Source: CAZSMK01 sp964608095 (GTDB lineage: Bacteria; Sumerlaeota; Sumerlaeia; MWCT01; JAGHBZ01). Taken from it: a DNA stretch of 64,000 nucleotides. A model generated the notes under the pieces. That model saw only the letters and a program-made list of their open reading frames with translations, was not told where the DNA came from and ran no database searches. Position numbers and translations under genes: made by a program. The stretch is taken from the NCBI GenBank assembly GCA_964608095.1, contig CAZSMK010000044.1, positions 1 through 64,000 of the forward strand, in the 5' to 3' direction. Positions 10,501 to 19,008 of the stretch are shown here, piece after piece (positions within the stretch are counted from its first letter, which is position 1; each line of letters begins with the position of its first letter).

Positions 10501-12060
10501 GTAATAACTGATGAACTTCTGTCCGGTCCAGCTTGCTGTACCCCCGAAATACCATAATAATAGGGCATTATCCACCGCCTCACCGATGCTTACCGGGTTA
10601 TAGGTCGACACCATCAAATTGGCTATATAAAAGGACCCCACGTCCATAGGAACAATGTCAAGAACACAAACGCCAGTCCTGTTACCAGCGTAATTCCGGC
10701 TGTCGGGAATTGACTCATGTGTGAAGTATTGATTAGCGGAATAAAAATCACCTTTATCCCCGGACTTATTTTGCTCAATCTGCTCGAGCCCGTCTGCTTC
10801 CATCAGGCGAAGCAGTTTATGGCTTGTAAAGCTATTGTTATAGTAAAAATTGGTGCCCTCGGAGTTGAGTCGGGCATCAACGTGCCAGATAAGCAGACCG
10901 TCCGTGGGGAAAAAATGGTCGTTTGTGTCGGCATCGAGAGGCGAGCGGTTCTGAACAATGAAATATTCGGAGAAGATATCGTCCATTTGCAGACCGGGCA
11001 TAATGACCGCACAGTCTTTAAACGTGGAAGAGGGTCTGAGCAAATGAGAGTAGGGCATATTCAGAACGCTGCCGCTCCCGATAACGGTGGGAGAAACCCA
11101 GTCGAGGAGCCATTTACTGAAGGCATTATGGTCGCCCATGTTGGCGTCCATCATGTCCAGACCACCAACGCCGCCCATGGGACCAATTGCGTCGTCGTAA
11201 TCGTAATAATCGGGCAATCCGAGACCATGCCCGGTCTCATGAATAACGACCTTCGGCTTGAAGGTAGAGCCGACCGGGCGCCCTTCCCACTGCCAGGAAA
11301 AGACGCTCAAGCGTTTTCCATCGACGGTATACATGTCGTCTTTGAAAAAGCCACCCCCCATATCGCACCATGCCCACCATAATGTTAACCACCCGGTATC
11401 AGGACCGCTCCAGAAAACCATAAAAAAATCTATGACGCCATCGCCGTTGTTGTCATAGACCGAGAAATCATGCGTGGAGTTGAACGAGTTGATAGCCTCT
11501 TTGATCAGTTCGTTCACGCCACCGGCTTTATGGTAGTAAACCCTGTCGTTCTTGGCTCGATACCATGGAAACACATGACCTTGAATATCAAGGACACCAT
11601 AAGACGAACGGCGGTAATATTCCCTCAGGCTTTCGTAAGGCTTGTCGTCGGCGACACCATAGCCGAAAAGTTTCGTGTTGAATACGGAGTAGTCATTGGT
11701 GTGAGGGTAGTCAGGAAAATCGATAAGAAGGGCAAAGACCTTCGGGTTTCCATGTGAGGGTAAGCCGGTCTTATAGGGAAACGATTTGATATCGAATGCG
11801 CTACCTTCTTTGAGCGCGGAAAGTTGCGCCTGTTTTCGTGCGATCAAATCAGGATGGATTTCATAACAGCCAAGAAATCTGCCGAACTCGATGCGTTCCG
11901 CTAAGACGCCGTCTTTTCGCAAGGTGACGAGTTCATCTTTATCCGGTGGGGCAACACCGAACACCGTCAATGATGGTGCGAAGAGGAAAAGGCAGATCAA
12001 AGAAAGAAAAACCGGATTTTTAATACACCTAAAAGGGAACAACACGTAATGGAATCTCAT
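7546..12060 (-). CDS. Secreted M6-family metalloprotease with five GEAVDN repeats and two C-terminal modules
   Basis: The 1504-residue exported protein has a signal peptide (about 1-36). The M6 (immune inhibitor A-like) catalytic domain runs from about 105 to 480 and carries the HETGHGLGLPD zinc motif near residue 275. Five repeats of about 130 residues follow (about 490-1165), each with (L)GEAVDN, a Tyr/Gly-Asp-Ala-Ala segment, GPGTLSFYWKVSS and ISGEVDWQ. Thr-Pro linkers lie before repeat five and after it. The last two blocks (about 1177-1343 and 1343-1504) are copies of the module shared with the products at 19246 and 22824. The protein probably degrades extracellular proteins while attached to a surface or glycan through its repeats. 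It ends exactly at the end of the last module, with a C-terminal proline. Confidence 0.9.
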   Translation of the reverse strand: MRFHYVLFPFRCIKNPVFLSLICLFLFAPSLTVFGVAPPDKDELVTLRKDGVLAERIEFGRFLGCYEIHPDLIARKQAQLSALKEGSAFDIKSFPYKTGLPSHGNPKVFALLIDFPDYPHTNDYSVFNTKLFGYGVADDKPYESLREYYRRSSYGVLDIQGHVFPWYRAKNDRVYYHKAGGVNELIKEAINSFNSTHDFSVYDNNGDGVIDFFMVFWSGPDTGWLTLWWAWCDMGGGFFKDDMYTVDGKRLSVFSWQWEGRPVGSTFKPKVVIHETGHGLGLPDYYDYDDAIGPMGGVGGLDMMDANMGDHNAFSKWLLDWVSPTVIGSGSVLNMPYSHLLRPSSTFKDCAVIMPGLQMDDIFSEYFIVQNRSPLDADTNDHFFPTDGLLIWHVDARLNSEGTNFYYNNSFTSHKLLRLMEADGLEQIEQNKSGDKGDFYSANQYFTHESIPDSRNYAGNRTGVCVLDIVPMDVGSFYIANLMVSTYNPVSIGEAVDNALLLWYFGGTASWTGQKFISYYGGDAARSYKISDNQNSYMHTTVTGPGTLSFYWKVSSEPGGDYLQFLIDSVVEDEISGEVDWQPMTYDIPAGSHTLLWNYQKNASASAGFDQGYVDKVNFSISSLADGVDNIILPWTSRGDALWFNQTSTYYYAGDAVQSGSLSKDQVSIIETSVSGPGTLSFYWRDSDISYSGDFYFYIDGVNKGWTYENSWEQETFIIPPGPHVLSWEYSLYSDTTDYGWLDRVQFFPDNLTLGEAVDNTSLSWSTYGSGFWAGQQDSYYYGFDAARSGAVSHNQGSYLETTINGPGTLNFWWRVSSELGHDYLEFYVDSVLKEKISGWLLSSWREKTQLIDAGQHTIRWIYYKDATGTGGLDCGWVDKVSFTGSPSLGEALDNTSFIWNTSGNAQWFGQTQVYLYGGDAARSGTISHNQQSTLSTSITGPGMLSFYWKVSCQWYWDYVAFYVDGEQIESINGEVDWQQVIFPIQPGNHTVTWTYKKDNAFSDHDDCAWLDKVEFAPGQVPTPTPTPTPTPSLSLGEAVDNLLLTWDTAGFGDWMPTFQTYYYDGDAAQSAPITDSKYTRIYTTLEGPGTLRFYWKVSSQEDHDFLRFYIDGVEQESISGEVDWSQRVYAIDTGSYPVMWWYQKDDESASGSDCGWLDRVEFGMGTPTPTPIPTPAAYYTFDSGAEGWQFAGQVSPFDLPLHTASNGVLGLSPGSSSHAFSYWFSPDVTVKNGRLYRARWLVGSTTSNPDYAVQFRLRANQKSAWSGWERNVNSNLSIAPADGNQKIYTLFLDPAVSSLSDDHLVVLSFDILSFDANDDIGSWTFLNQMIVEEVYVTPGSKVLNYDFVSGTDAWVFQGTVGGFDSPASITMFGKIGLNPEGSANAFSYWYSPDVAIQNGKVYRVKWEIESSVDFPDKAVQFRLRHNQRGSWSAWSRNVNSFLSNAPSIDNPKMYNVYLDPLVAGTGDDALLLSFDMLSFDANDDVYSSLYLNSVAMDEVTITP

Positions 12061-12243
12061 ATCTACAACCTACTACTCCATAGTATTTAAAAAAAACAGA
12101 AATTGTCTCACAAGAACTCCCTAAAGACAATTAAAAAATAACAAGCCGTAAAAGAGGCGTTACAAGGAAAAAACGGATGCAATCTTTTGCTTTTTCCCTG
12201 ACTCCTAATTCATCACAAAATGTCAACACCGTAACCATTGGAA

Positions 12244-12273
12244 TTGATACAAATAGTCCTGTTATCCTATCAT
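12244..12273 (+). promoter_or_regulatory. Putative promoter of the parvulin lipoprotein gene
   Basis: TTGATA (12244-12249) and TATCAT (12268-12273) are 18 nt apart, about 50 nt before the ATG at 12322. The 260-nt divergent gap shows nothing else clear. Confidence 0.35.
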
Positions 12274-12321
12274 CGTAATCGATAAAAATGATTCCGGTAA
12301 AAAGTCTGACAAGGAGCTTTT

Positions 12322-14022
12322 ATGAAGATCAACAGGATACATACACTCTCACTTCTGATTATTATTGTACCGTTTGCTTCGGCGATATTGTGTGGATGCG
12401 GGGTGCAGGTGATGCCCTCTACCGAGCCTGCATATAGTATGCCGCCAGAATCGAAAGTAGAGGCTTATATCGAGGTCTGGCGGATGTTTCCCGGTATGTT
12501 TCCCTATGAAAAGCTTTATGCGACAGAGGAATCCATCCAGGTAGCACGTGAGGATATGATCGTTGAAAGGGAGTTATCCCGTAGGGCGAGAAGAAAAGAC
12601 CTGAGTCTATCAGAGAAACATGAAAATCTGCTCAAAAAGTTCGAGACCAAACGCCTGATAAAGCTTCTTTACGAGAAGAAGGTGGTTCCCGATATACAGG
12701 TTTCGGATGAAGAGATAAGGCGCTACTATGCAACAAATCTCGAGGAATTCACTCAGCCTGAAGAAGTTGAGATTGCCCAGATTTTCGTTGAAGCGTCAGA
12801 GGGAATGGGCAAAGAAGAGATTGATCGTGCGAGGCAAAAGATCGAAGCGGCGCTTGAGGAATTGCATAACGGCAAGGCTTTCGAAGAGGTGGCAAAAAAA
12901 TATTCGGAAGCCGCGAGTGCGGAAAGAGGCGGTCGAGCGGGAAAACTAAGACGAGGTATTGCGCCGCCGGCGATAGAAACCGCGGCTTTTTCTCTCACCC
13001 CGGGTCACACAAGTGACATTATCGAGTCAACGCATGGCTTTCATATTATCAAGATTATCGAGCATTATCCAGAAAAAATCCCTCCTCTTGAATCAGTATC
13101 TGACCGTATCCGAGCAGTAATCCGCGGACAAAAAGAAGAAGAAAAGCAGATTCGATTGCTCAATCGTGTAGCAAACTCACCGGGTGTCGAGACACACTTT
13201 GATCGTATGCGAGATGCGGATGAAGAAACCATTATTGTGAAGATCGGTGAGTCTTCGTTTTACCCTTCGGACCTGCTGCACCGCTTACCCGAGGAAACAG
13301 CTCCATCATTGGCACGATGGGACCGTTTGTTTATACCTATGTTTAAAGAAGATCTTCTCGCGTTCGAGGCACATCGGCATGAACTCAACCAAAACGATGA
13401 ATTCTTGAGAGACCGCCAATGGGTTATCCATTATCTTTTGGCTGAAGAGTATTTTTCTCAAATAGTATTTCCAGAGATTCAGGTTGAGCCAGATGAAGCA
13501 AAGCGTTATGTAAAGGAACACCCTTTATTGTTTATCCAGCATGAGCAGGCGGATTGCATGGTGTTAAGTATGAGGTTCGAAACACTGCCGGACCATCCCG
13601 CGAGACGGCATTATTTTTTGAAATCAGTTGAGGAAGAACTGAACAATTTCAGAGAAGAGATCACCTCATCAGGGACGTCACTTACCTCCACGACATTCTC
13701 ACTTCGGGCAGATGAATACATAAAAAACAAAAAACAGGGAGAATTGTATCGAACCGGGATGATAATTCCAGCGCGCAGGGGGCGTTTCTTTGATATGACA
13801 GTAGAAAAGTTATCGCCGGGAGAGTTGAGTCCCGTTGTCGCGCTCCCTGATGGCGCCATGCTGATTTATTGCATAAAGAAGACGCCTCGCGAGCAAATGA
13901 GTGAAAAGGATGCAATCCAAAAGGCGACCGATATTGTGATGGGCAAGAAAATGTGGGAGGCGCGTAAAGGTTTGTATTTAGAAATACTCGAGGAACAATC
14001 CAAATCAGCAAGATTAAAATAG
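12322..14022 (+). CDS. Parvulin-type peptidyl-prolyl isomerase lipoprotein (SurA/PrsA-like)
   Basis: The 566-residue product starts with a lipoprotein signal peptide (hydrophobic 9-22, lipobox LCGC with the modified Cys at about 26). A helical SurA_N-like region (about 45-145) leads into a PpiC rotamase domain (about 150-255, with EIAQIFVEAS, FEEVAKKYSEA and THGFHIIKI). The long remainder (about 290-560) is helical with a second, degenerate foldase-like region. Family knowledge puts such proteins at the outer face of the inner membrane or in the periplasm, where they help exported proteins fold. That fits the number of large secreted proteins nearby. A strong AAGGAG site precedes the ATG. Confidence 0.85.
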   Translation: MKINRIHTLSLLIIIVPFASAILCGCGVQVMPSTEPAYSMPPESKVEAYIEVWRMFPGMFPYEKLYATEESIQVAREDMIVERELSRRARRKDLSLSEKHENLLKKFETKRLIKLLYEKKVVPDIQVSDEEIRRYYATNLEEFTQPEEVEIAQIFVEASEGMGKEEIDRARQKIEAALEELHNGKAFEEVAKKYSEAASAERGGRAGKLRRGIAPPAIETAAFSLTPGHTSDIIESTHGFHIIKIIEHYPEKIPPLESVSDRIRAVIRGQKEEEKQIRLLNRVANSPGVETHFDRMRDADEETIIVKIGESSFYPSDLLHRLPEETAPSLARWDRLFIPMFKEDLLAFEAHRHELNQNDEFLRDRQWVIHYLLAEEYFSQIVFPEIQVEPDEAKRYVKEHPLLFIQHEQADCMVLSMRFETLPDHPARRHYFLKSVEEELNNFREEITSSGTSLTSTTFSLRADEYIKNKKQGELYRTGMIIPARRGRFFDMTVEKLSPGELSPVVALPDGAMLIYCIKKTPREQMSEKDAIQKATDIVMGKKMWEARKGLYLEILEEQSKSARLK

Positions 14023-14055
14023 AAAAATCCTCCCTCGAGAATCTCGAGGGAGGAT
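14021..14055 (-). terminator. Intrinsic terminator of the 14077 gene (shared convergent gap)
   Basis: ATCCTCCCTCGAGA (14027-14040) and its exact complement (14042-14055) form a 14-bp stem. Read on the minus strand it is followed by TTTTTCT, so it ends the minus-strand gene. On the plus strand no clear U-tract follows, although it sits right after the parvulin stop. Confidence 0.8.
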
Positions 14056-14076
14056 CTGAAATTCTAATGAACAGTA

Positions 14077-14631
14077 TCAGGGTTTGTTTGCATAAAGCGA
14101 CCAGTCACTAACGCTGGAAGATTCCGTGTAAGAGATGTCGTCAAGATAGAATTCATTAGTTGCGGGATCGGTAGCATCCCATGGAGCAGTGGAATTGATC
14201 ATAATATAACCACTAACTCCGGCTTTTGTCTGACCGCTTAAAGTTTTCGACTGCCATGTGCCAAGGAGTGTGTCGTCAAAGGCAATATTGGTGCCACCAG
14301 GATTATCCTTATCGAGATCGTAAGTATTCAACCCCAGCCCGTATTCGCTAATCGCAACGAGCTTGGTCCACGCCGTAATCTCGTAAGGGAGATCTTCGGC
14401 ACCGATAGTAACCGTGTTTCTCACGCCGCACCAGACGTCGCTATCCGTGCACTTGATAGAACCTGCAGCGTCATGAAACTCGACAGCGTCATGAGCGATC
14501 GTTGTGTTCCATGTGCTCGCGGCTGAATTCCACCCTTCTATGTCGGAATCAAACGTCCACAGCGAATTATCAGCCACACAAAGGGAAGCAACAGACATGG
14601 CAATAGCAATCACAAAAATACACTTTTTCAT
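14077..14631 (-). CDS. Small exported beta-sandwich (CBM-like) protein
   Basis: The 184-residue product has a signal peptide (MKKCIFVIAIAMSVASLCVA) and a single domain opening with WTFDSDIEGW and closing with NEFYLDDISYTE. This layout is typical of CBM4/9-like or related carbohydrate-binding jelly-roll modules. No catalytic domain is present. The last residues DWSLYANKP resemble the ending of the exported protein at 22028-22729 (AWDLY). It probably binds a glycan or is a surface component. The ATG at 14631 has a strong GGAGGAG site, and the gene has its own promoter and terminator. Confidence 0.7.
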   Translation of the reverse strand: MKKCIFVIAIAMSVASLCVADNSLWTFDSDIEGWNSAASTWNTTIAHDAVEFHDAAGSIKCTDSDVWCGVRNTVTIGAEDLPYEITAWTKLVAISEYGLGLNTYDLDKDNPGGTNIAFDDTLLGTWQSKTLSGQTKAGVSGYIMINSTAPWDATDPATNEFYLDDISYTESSSVSDWSLYANKP

Positions 14632-14671
14632 CTCAAAACTCCTCCTCTCTCTTTAGTATTAGATAGTGTCT

Positions 14672-14700
14672 ATTTAAAGGGGAATAGAAATATAAGTCAA
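14672..14700 (-). promoter_or_regulatory. Putative promoter of the 14077 gene
   Basis: On the minus strand TTGACT and TTAAAT are separated by 17 nt, about 40 nt upstream of the ATG. Confidence 0.45.
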
Positions 14701-14741
14701 GGTATTTTAGTATCTTTGAGTTTTTTTTTATGACACGCGGT

Positions 14742-15200
14742 TCAAGTAGTCTGAGGCAATTCAGACGTACAATGAGGACAACGGGTTGCCTTGATAGGAA
14801 TGGTTGACAGGCAGAAGGGACATTCTTTGGTTGTGGGTACAGGTGGAGGCGCCTCCTCTTTTCGTTTCATGTTATTAATGGCCCGAATAAGGAGAAACAC
14901 AGCAAAGGCAACGATAAGGAAACTGACGACGGTATTGATGAAGGTGCCGTAGTTGAGGGTAACAGCGCCTGCAGCCTGGGCATCGGGAAGGGTAAGATAG
15001 GGTCCTGCGACCTCACCCCTCTTGAGTACAATAAAGAGGTCGGCAAAATCGACATTTCCCAGCAAAAGACCAATAGGCGGCATAATGACATCGGAAACGA
15101 GCGATTTTACGATCGTGCCGAACGCGCCACCAATGATAATACCTACCGCCATGTCGACCACATTTCCGCGCATCGCAAACTCTTTGAAGTCTTTCAGCAT
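14742..15200 (-). CDS. mscL: Large-conductance mechanosensitive channel MscL
   Basis: The 152-residue protein carries the MscL signature from its N-terminus (KDFKEFAMRGNVVDMAVGI), with TM1 at about 15-45, a periplasmic loop and TM2 at about 75-105 (FINTVVSFLIVAFAVFLL). The channel opens under membrane tension and releases solutes during hypo-osmotic shock. Beyond TM2 it has a C-terminal zinc-ribbon-like tail with two CPxC pairs (CPFC and CPHC, about 127-147) instead of a plain helical bundle. It has a strong GGGAGG site and is transcribed alone. Confidence 0.95.
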   Translation of the reverse strand: MLKDFKEFAMRGNVVDMAVGIIIGGAFGTIVKSLVSDVIMPPIGLLLGNVDFADLFIVLKRGEVAGPYLTLPDAQAAGAVTLNYGTFINTVVSFLIVAFAVFLLIRAINNMKRKEEAPPPVPTTKECPFCLSTIPIKATRCPHCTSELPQTT

Positions 15201-15326
15201 TTTTATTCCTCCCTTTCTCAGGAGAAGATTAGTACCACTACATTCGAATTCTCTTCTCTTCTTTCTCGTTACAAATAGCTGAAAAGTTAAGCTAAAATTG
15301 AATTTTTTATTCTTATATTTATATGA

Positions 15327-16466
15327 TTATTTTCCCCCGAGCAAGGTGTGAACCTTTTTCAGATTATTCATAATCTGGATGTTCTGTGGACATTTTTCTT
15401 CGCATTCACCGCATTCGACACAACTGGACGCCTGATTCTCGGGTTTGAGCAAGAGATGATAGACGCGTTTAGCAGAGGCTTTATTGTCGTACATGACCGC
15501 CTCGTTGTAGAATCGGTGGCAAATCGGAATGTTCACGCCATAAGGGCAGGGCATACAATAGCCACAGCCTGTACATTCCACGGGAATTCGTGCGCGAAAC
15601 GCTTCCCTGACTTTTGCAAAAATGGGTAGGTCGTTGGACAACAGGCAACCGGGTTGCACCTGTGAGGCAATGGCTATATTTTCCTTAACCTGCTCGATTG
15701 CGTTCATTCCGCTCAAAAGCATCGAGACGTCCGGATGGTTCCACACCCATCGCAACGCCCATTCCGCATAGCTACGGTTGACCGGTGCGCTTTTCCAGAT
15801 TTTTTTAATCTCGCGCGGCGGTTCTTTGGCAAGATTGCCCCCTCTGAGCGGTTCCATTACTATAACGCCGATACCCTTACCGGCTGCGAGTTCCAATCCT
15901 TTTCTCCCTGCTTGCTCGTGCTCATCCATGAAGTTGTACTGAATCTGGCAAAATGTCCAATCATACCCATTAATTACCCTTTCAAAAACCTCGTACGTGT
16001 CATGGAAAGAAAATCCAGCATATTTTATTCGTCCGTCGTTGAGCGCCGAGTCAAGAAAATCCCCTACCCCGATCTTCCTATAGGTCTCCCAATTTTTCTT
16101 GTTCACTGCGTGGAGAAGATAGAAATCGATATGGTCGGTTTGCAGCCGTTCGAGTTGTCGAGCGAGAAGTTTGTCGCAATCATCGCGAGTCTCGACGAGC
16201 CATGAGGGAAGTTTTGTCGCCAGAAACACCTTTTCGCGATACCCATCGCCGAGCGCTCTACCGAGCCAGAGTTCACTATTACCGCCGTGATATCCCCAGG
16301 CGGTATCCACGTAGTTCACCCCATGATCGATGGCATAACGCAAAAGGCGCGTGGCTTCCGGCTCGTTGATCTTACTCTCATCGTTGTCGATCACGGGTAA
16401 CCTCATACACCCGAAACCAAGTATAGAGACCTCAGGACCTCGTTTTCCCATTGTGCGATAGTGCAT
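15327..16466 (-). CDS. Aldo/keto reductase with C-terminal 4Fe-4S ferredoxin domain
   Basis: The chosen ATG at 16466 (GGAG eight nt upstream) gives 379 residues. A further 25 codons upstream are open but lack a ribosome-binding site. The AKR barrel shows YVDTAWGYHGGNSE (Asp and Tyr), FLATKLPSW (Lys) and DFYLLHAVNKKNW (His) of the catalytic tetrad. The C-terminus (about 290-375) has CTGCGYCMPCPYGVNIP and CVECGECEEKCPQNI, the paired clusters typical of ferredoxin-fused aldo/keto reductases from anaerobes. The physiological substrate is unknown. It is a monocistronic cytoplasmic oxidoreductase. Confidence 0.9.
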   Translation of the reverse strand: MHYRTMGKRGPEVSILGFGCMRLPVIDNDESKINEPEATRLLRYAIDHGVNYVDTAWGYHGGNSELWLGRALGDGYREKVFLATKLPSWLVETRDDCDKLLARQLERLQTDHIDFYLLHAVNKKNWETYRKIGVGDFLDSALNDGRIKYAGFSFHDTYEVFERVINGYDWTFCQIQYNFMDEHEQAGRKGLELAAGKGIGVIVMEPLRGGNLAKEPPREIKKIWKSAPVNRSYAEWALRWVWNHPDVSMLLSGMNAIEQVKENIAIASQVQPGCLLSNDLPIFAKVREAFRARIPVECTGCGYCMPCPYGVNIPICHRFYNEAVMYDNKASAKRVYHLLLKPENQASSCVECGECEEKCPQNIQIMNNLKKVHTLLGGK

Positions 16467-16608
16467 TTTGTAACTCCATTTCAATAAGAATATGAAGAAG
16501 AGAAACGTAAAGAAATGTTCTCTAATCCTGAACTTATCCAATGCGAAATCTGAGGGTATAGATTAAACATCCGCAGAGAGTATATATTACGTAAGTCAGG
16601 AGAGTAAT

Positions 16609-17289
16609 TCAACATACTTGGAATATTAAAAGGGTAGAAGAAAGTTCTTTTGAGAAAAGAGCCTTCTTCCACCCCAATGTTGAAAGCCTACAAAACGCTC
16701 GATCTGATGAACCAGATACTGCAGGGTCGATGATGACATCGAAAAACTTAACGCCGGTGGTCGACGGCGCATGCTGATTAAAACTGTTTACGATTCGGTA
16801 CCAGCTCGTCCATGTCCCCTTCTGGTTGACGCGTAAGCGAAATTGAACCTCAAGGTCAGCGTCGCTGCAATCGCTGCCCACCTGCCATCGTGAACGATAA
16901 ATCTTTGCGTCCTCTATCTGGACGTCGGGACTATAGAGGTACGAGAAACAGTTTGTCGAGAGCTACGGAGAAAGACCGGTTCCATCGATAACGGTTGTTT
17001 CCCGGCATATAAGATTATGGGGATCTTTACTTCTCAGATGTATTTCTTTTTTATCGAATTTGAGCGGTTCGTATCCTTCTCCGGCAGTGTAAACCCCCGG
17101 TGCGACGATTATGGTATCGCCAACCGGTCCCGCATCGTCCACCGCATCATACATTGAGTTGAATGCATCTTCCCACGACGTACCGTCGTTGTTTCCTGTA
17201 GCGTTAATATCTACATAAATGGTCTTTGCGATGGTTGTAGAGAACAAAAGACAACAAAAAATCAAAACAATAATATAGATTCTTTTCAT
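16609..17289 (-). pseudogene. Broken beta-helix/module gene with in-frame amber codon
   Basis: A single minus-strand frame runs from the ATG at 17289 to TGA at 16609-16611, interrupted by one TAG at 16963-16965. The first part has a signal peptide, then TIYVDINATGNNDGTSWEDAF and a GDTIIVAPGVYTAGEGY segment typical of the start of secreted parallel beta-helix proteins. At IDGTG it switches into the middle of the module found at the C-terminus of neighbouring proteins (LSP, stop, STNCFSYLYSPDV, then VQFRLRVNQKGTW). The first 35 or so residues of the module are missing, and its last part degenerates after DPAVSGSSD. The most likely history is a deletion that fused two genes, followed by a nonsense mutation. 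An expressed 108-residue N-terminal fragment is possible but unlikely to work. Confidence 0.75.
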
Positions 17290-17478
17290 GATATTTTCTC
17301 CTTCTGTGTTTTTTTGTAAGAGACGGAACAGGGAAGACTAAGCGTCTTAAAAAAGAAAAAGTCGACCCTTAAATGTTCGGAAAATCGGACTGTCTGCTTC
17401 TTGAACATGTAGAAACATGATCTGGTAATTTTCGCTTGCCTTTCGGCGTTTCAACAAAAGACAATAGGCTGTCCCCTA

Positions 17479-17493
17479 TGTTCAATATGAACA
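17479..17493. promoter_or_regulatory. Possible operator: TGTTCA inverted repeat
   Basis: TGTTCA and TGAACA are separated by 3 nt, about 30 nt before the start of the monooxygenase/dehydrogenase pair. The symmetry and position suggest a repressor or activator site. No regulator gene is adjacent. Confidence 0.3.
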
Positions 17494-17524
17494 CGATATA
17501 CATAGCAAGGAGGCAAAGGAACTG

Positions 17525-17833
17525 ATGATTGTCACTATCGTAGCAGTGCACGTTAACAAAGAGCATGTCCAGGATTTCATCGAAGCGACCGTTCGGAATC
17601 ATGAAGGCTCGATCAAGGAAGAGGGGAACCTGCGGTTTGACGTGCTGCAATCGACAGATGATCCGACACGCTTCAGCCTGTATGAAGCGTACGAATCGGA
17701 AGAAGCGGCGGCAGCCCATAAGAATACGCCTCATTACCTTGAATGGCGTGAGAAAGTAGCGCCATGGATGGCGCGTCCCCGCGAAGGGCTGAAACACATT
17801 GTCATTCGACCTTTGGAGAGAAATCAATGGTGA
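17525..17833 (+). CDS. Antibiotic biosynthesis monooxygenase (ABM)-domain protein
   Basis: The 102-residue product is a single ABM ferredoxin-like alpha/beta domain, as in YgiN/LsrG proteins: an N-terminal strand MIVTIVAVHV, then EGNLRFDVLQS, RFSLYEAYESEEAAAAH and a terminal HIVIRPL. Family members are small dimeric cytoplasmic enzymes acting on quinones or aldehyde-like metabolites, often without a cofactor. The stop codon overlaps the start of the downstream dehydrogenase (ATGGTGA), so the two are translationally coupled and probably act on the same small molecule. An AAGGAG and an AAAGGA site lie upstream of the ATG. Confidence 0.85.
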   Translation: MIVTIVAVHVNKEHVQDFIEATVRNHEGSIKEEGNLRFDVLQSTDDPTRFSLYEAYESEEAAAAHKNTPHYLEWREKVAPWMARPREGLKHIVIRPLERNQW

Positions 17834-19008
17834 TTGCGCCGTTCAAATTCGCACGTATTCCCGTGCTCATTTTCGGCAACGGAACGATTGCACAGTTGCC
17901 TGAGCATCTTATAAAGATGGGGAAACATGTCTTACTGGTTACGGGCAAAAAATCATTTCGCACAACCGAGGAGTGGAATCGGCTTGTCAATACCCTGAAG
18001 GAGCACGGGGCGATGTGGTACGAGGTGCACGTGGCGGATGAACCTTCGCCCGACCTTATTGATGAGACTGTCGTCGAGTTCAGGGAACAGGGAATTGAGG
18101 TCGTCGCCGCTATCGGCGGGGGAAGCGTGATTGACGCAGGTAAGGCGATCTCAGCTATGCTGCGGGAAAAAGGTTCCGTGCTCGACTATCTCGAGGGCGT
18201 CGGAAGCGGCGCTGTTCATAGCGGCAATAAGGTGCCCTTCATCGCGGTTCCCACGACAGCCGGAACGGGAAGCGAGGCAACAAAGAACGCAGTGTTGAGC
18301 CGAATCGGTCGCGAAGGATTCAAGAATTCATTACGGCACGATAATTTCGTTCCCGATGTCGCCCTGGTCGACCCGCAGTTGACCTTAACATGTCCACCGG
18401 CATTATCCGCGGCGTGTGGGATGGATGCCTTTACACAACTGCTCGAATCCTATGTATCGACAAAAGCCAATCCGATGACGGACGCACTCGCATTCAGCGG
18501 AATGGCGTTCTGTAAGGAGAACCTGATAAAGGTATGCACAAAAGAGCCGAACAACCCGGAATCGCGCACGGCAATGTCGTACGCCGCCTTTATATCAGGG
18601 ATTACCCTGGCAAATGCGGGGCTTGGTATCGTACACGGACTGGCTGGACCTATGGGCGGCTTCTTCAGGATTCCTCACGGCGTGGCATGCGGAACTCTGT
18701 TGAGCGCTGCTGTAAAAAGTACAATCCGGAAACTACAAGAAACCGACCCGGGCAATAGTGCATTGGAGAAATATGCACGAGTCGGCGCCTTACTCAGGGA
18801 TACTGACGAGAAGGATATGGAACGTTCCCTTAATACTCTCATAGACACACTGGAAGAATGGACAAGTAGCCTTCACCTTCCGCGCCTTGGCGCCTATAGT
18901 ATAACACCTTCGGATTTTGACAAAATAATCAAGGCGAGCAGTAACAAAAACAACCCAATCTCCCTTAATGATGATGAGGTACGAACTATCTTGAGCGCCC
19001 GGCTCTGA
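17827..19008 (+). CDS. Iron-containing alcohol dehydrogenase family protein
   Basis: The ATG at 17827 overlaps the upstream stop and follows GGAGAG. It gives 393 residues, the usual family length. An in-frame ATG 21 codons upstream lies inside the preceding gene and is rejected. The NAD(P)-binding GGGSVIDAGK starts at residue 97, and PTTAGTGSEAT follows at about 142. Metal ligands expected are Asp200, His270 (GIVHGLAG) and His284 (RIPHGVACG). The fourth position, normally His in FucO-like enzymes, is Gln204 (MDAFTQLLES). The enzyme probably reduces an aldehyde or oxidises an alcohol linked to the product of the ABM partner. Confidence 0.9.
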   Translation: MVIAPFKFARIPVLIFGNGTIAQLPEHLIKMGKHVLLVTGKKSFRTTEEWNRLVNTLKEHGAMWYEVHVADEPSPDLIDETVVEFREQGIEVVAAIGGGSVIDAGKAISAMLREKGSVLDYLEGVGSGAVHSGNKVPFIAVPTTAGTGSEATKNAVLSRIGREGFKNSLRHDNFVPDVALVDPQLTLTCPPALSAACGMDAFTQLLESYVSTKANPMTDALAFSGMAFCKENLIKVCTKEPNNPESRTAMSYAAFISGITLANAGLGIVHGLAGPMGGFFRIPHGVACGTLLSAAVKSTIRKLQETDPGNSALEKYARVGALLRDTDEKDMERSLNTLIDTLEEWTSSLHLPRLGAYSITPSDFDKIIKASSNKNNPISLNDDEVRTILSARL

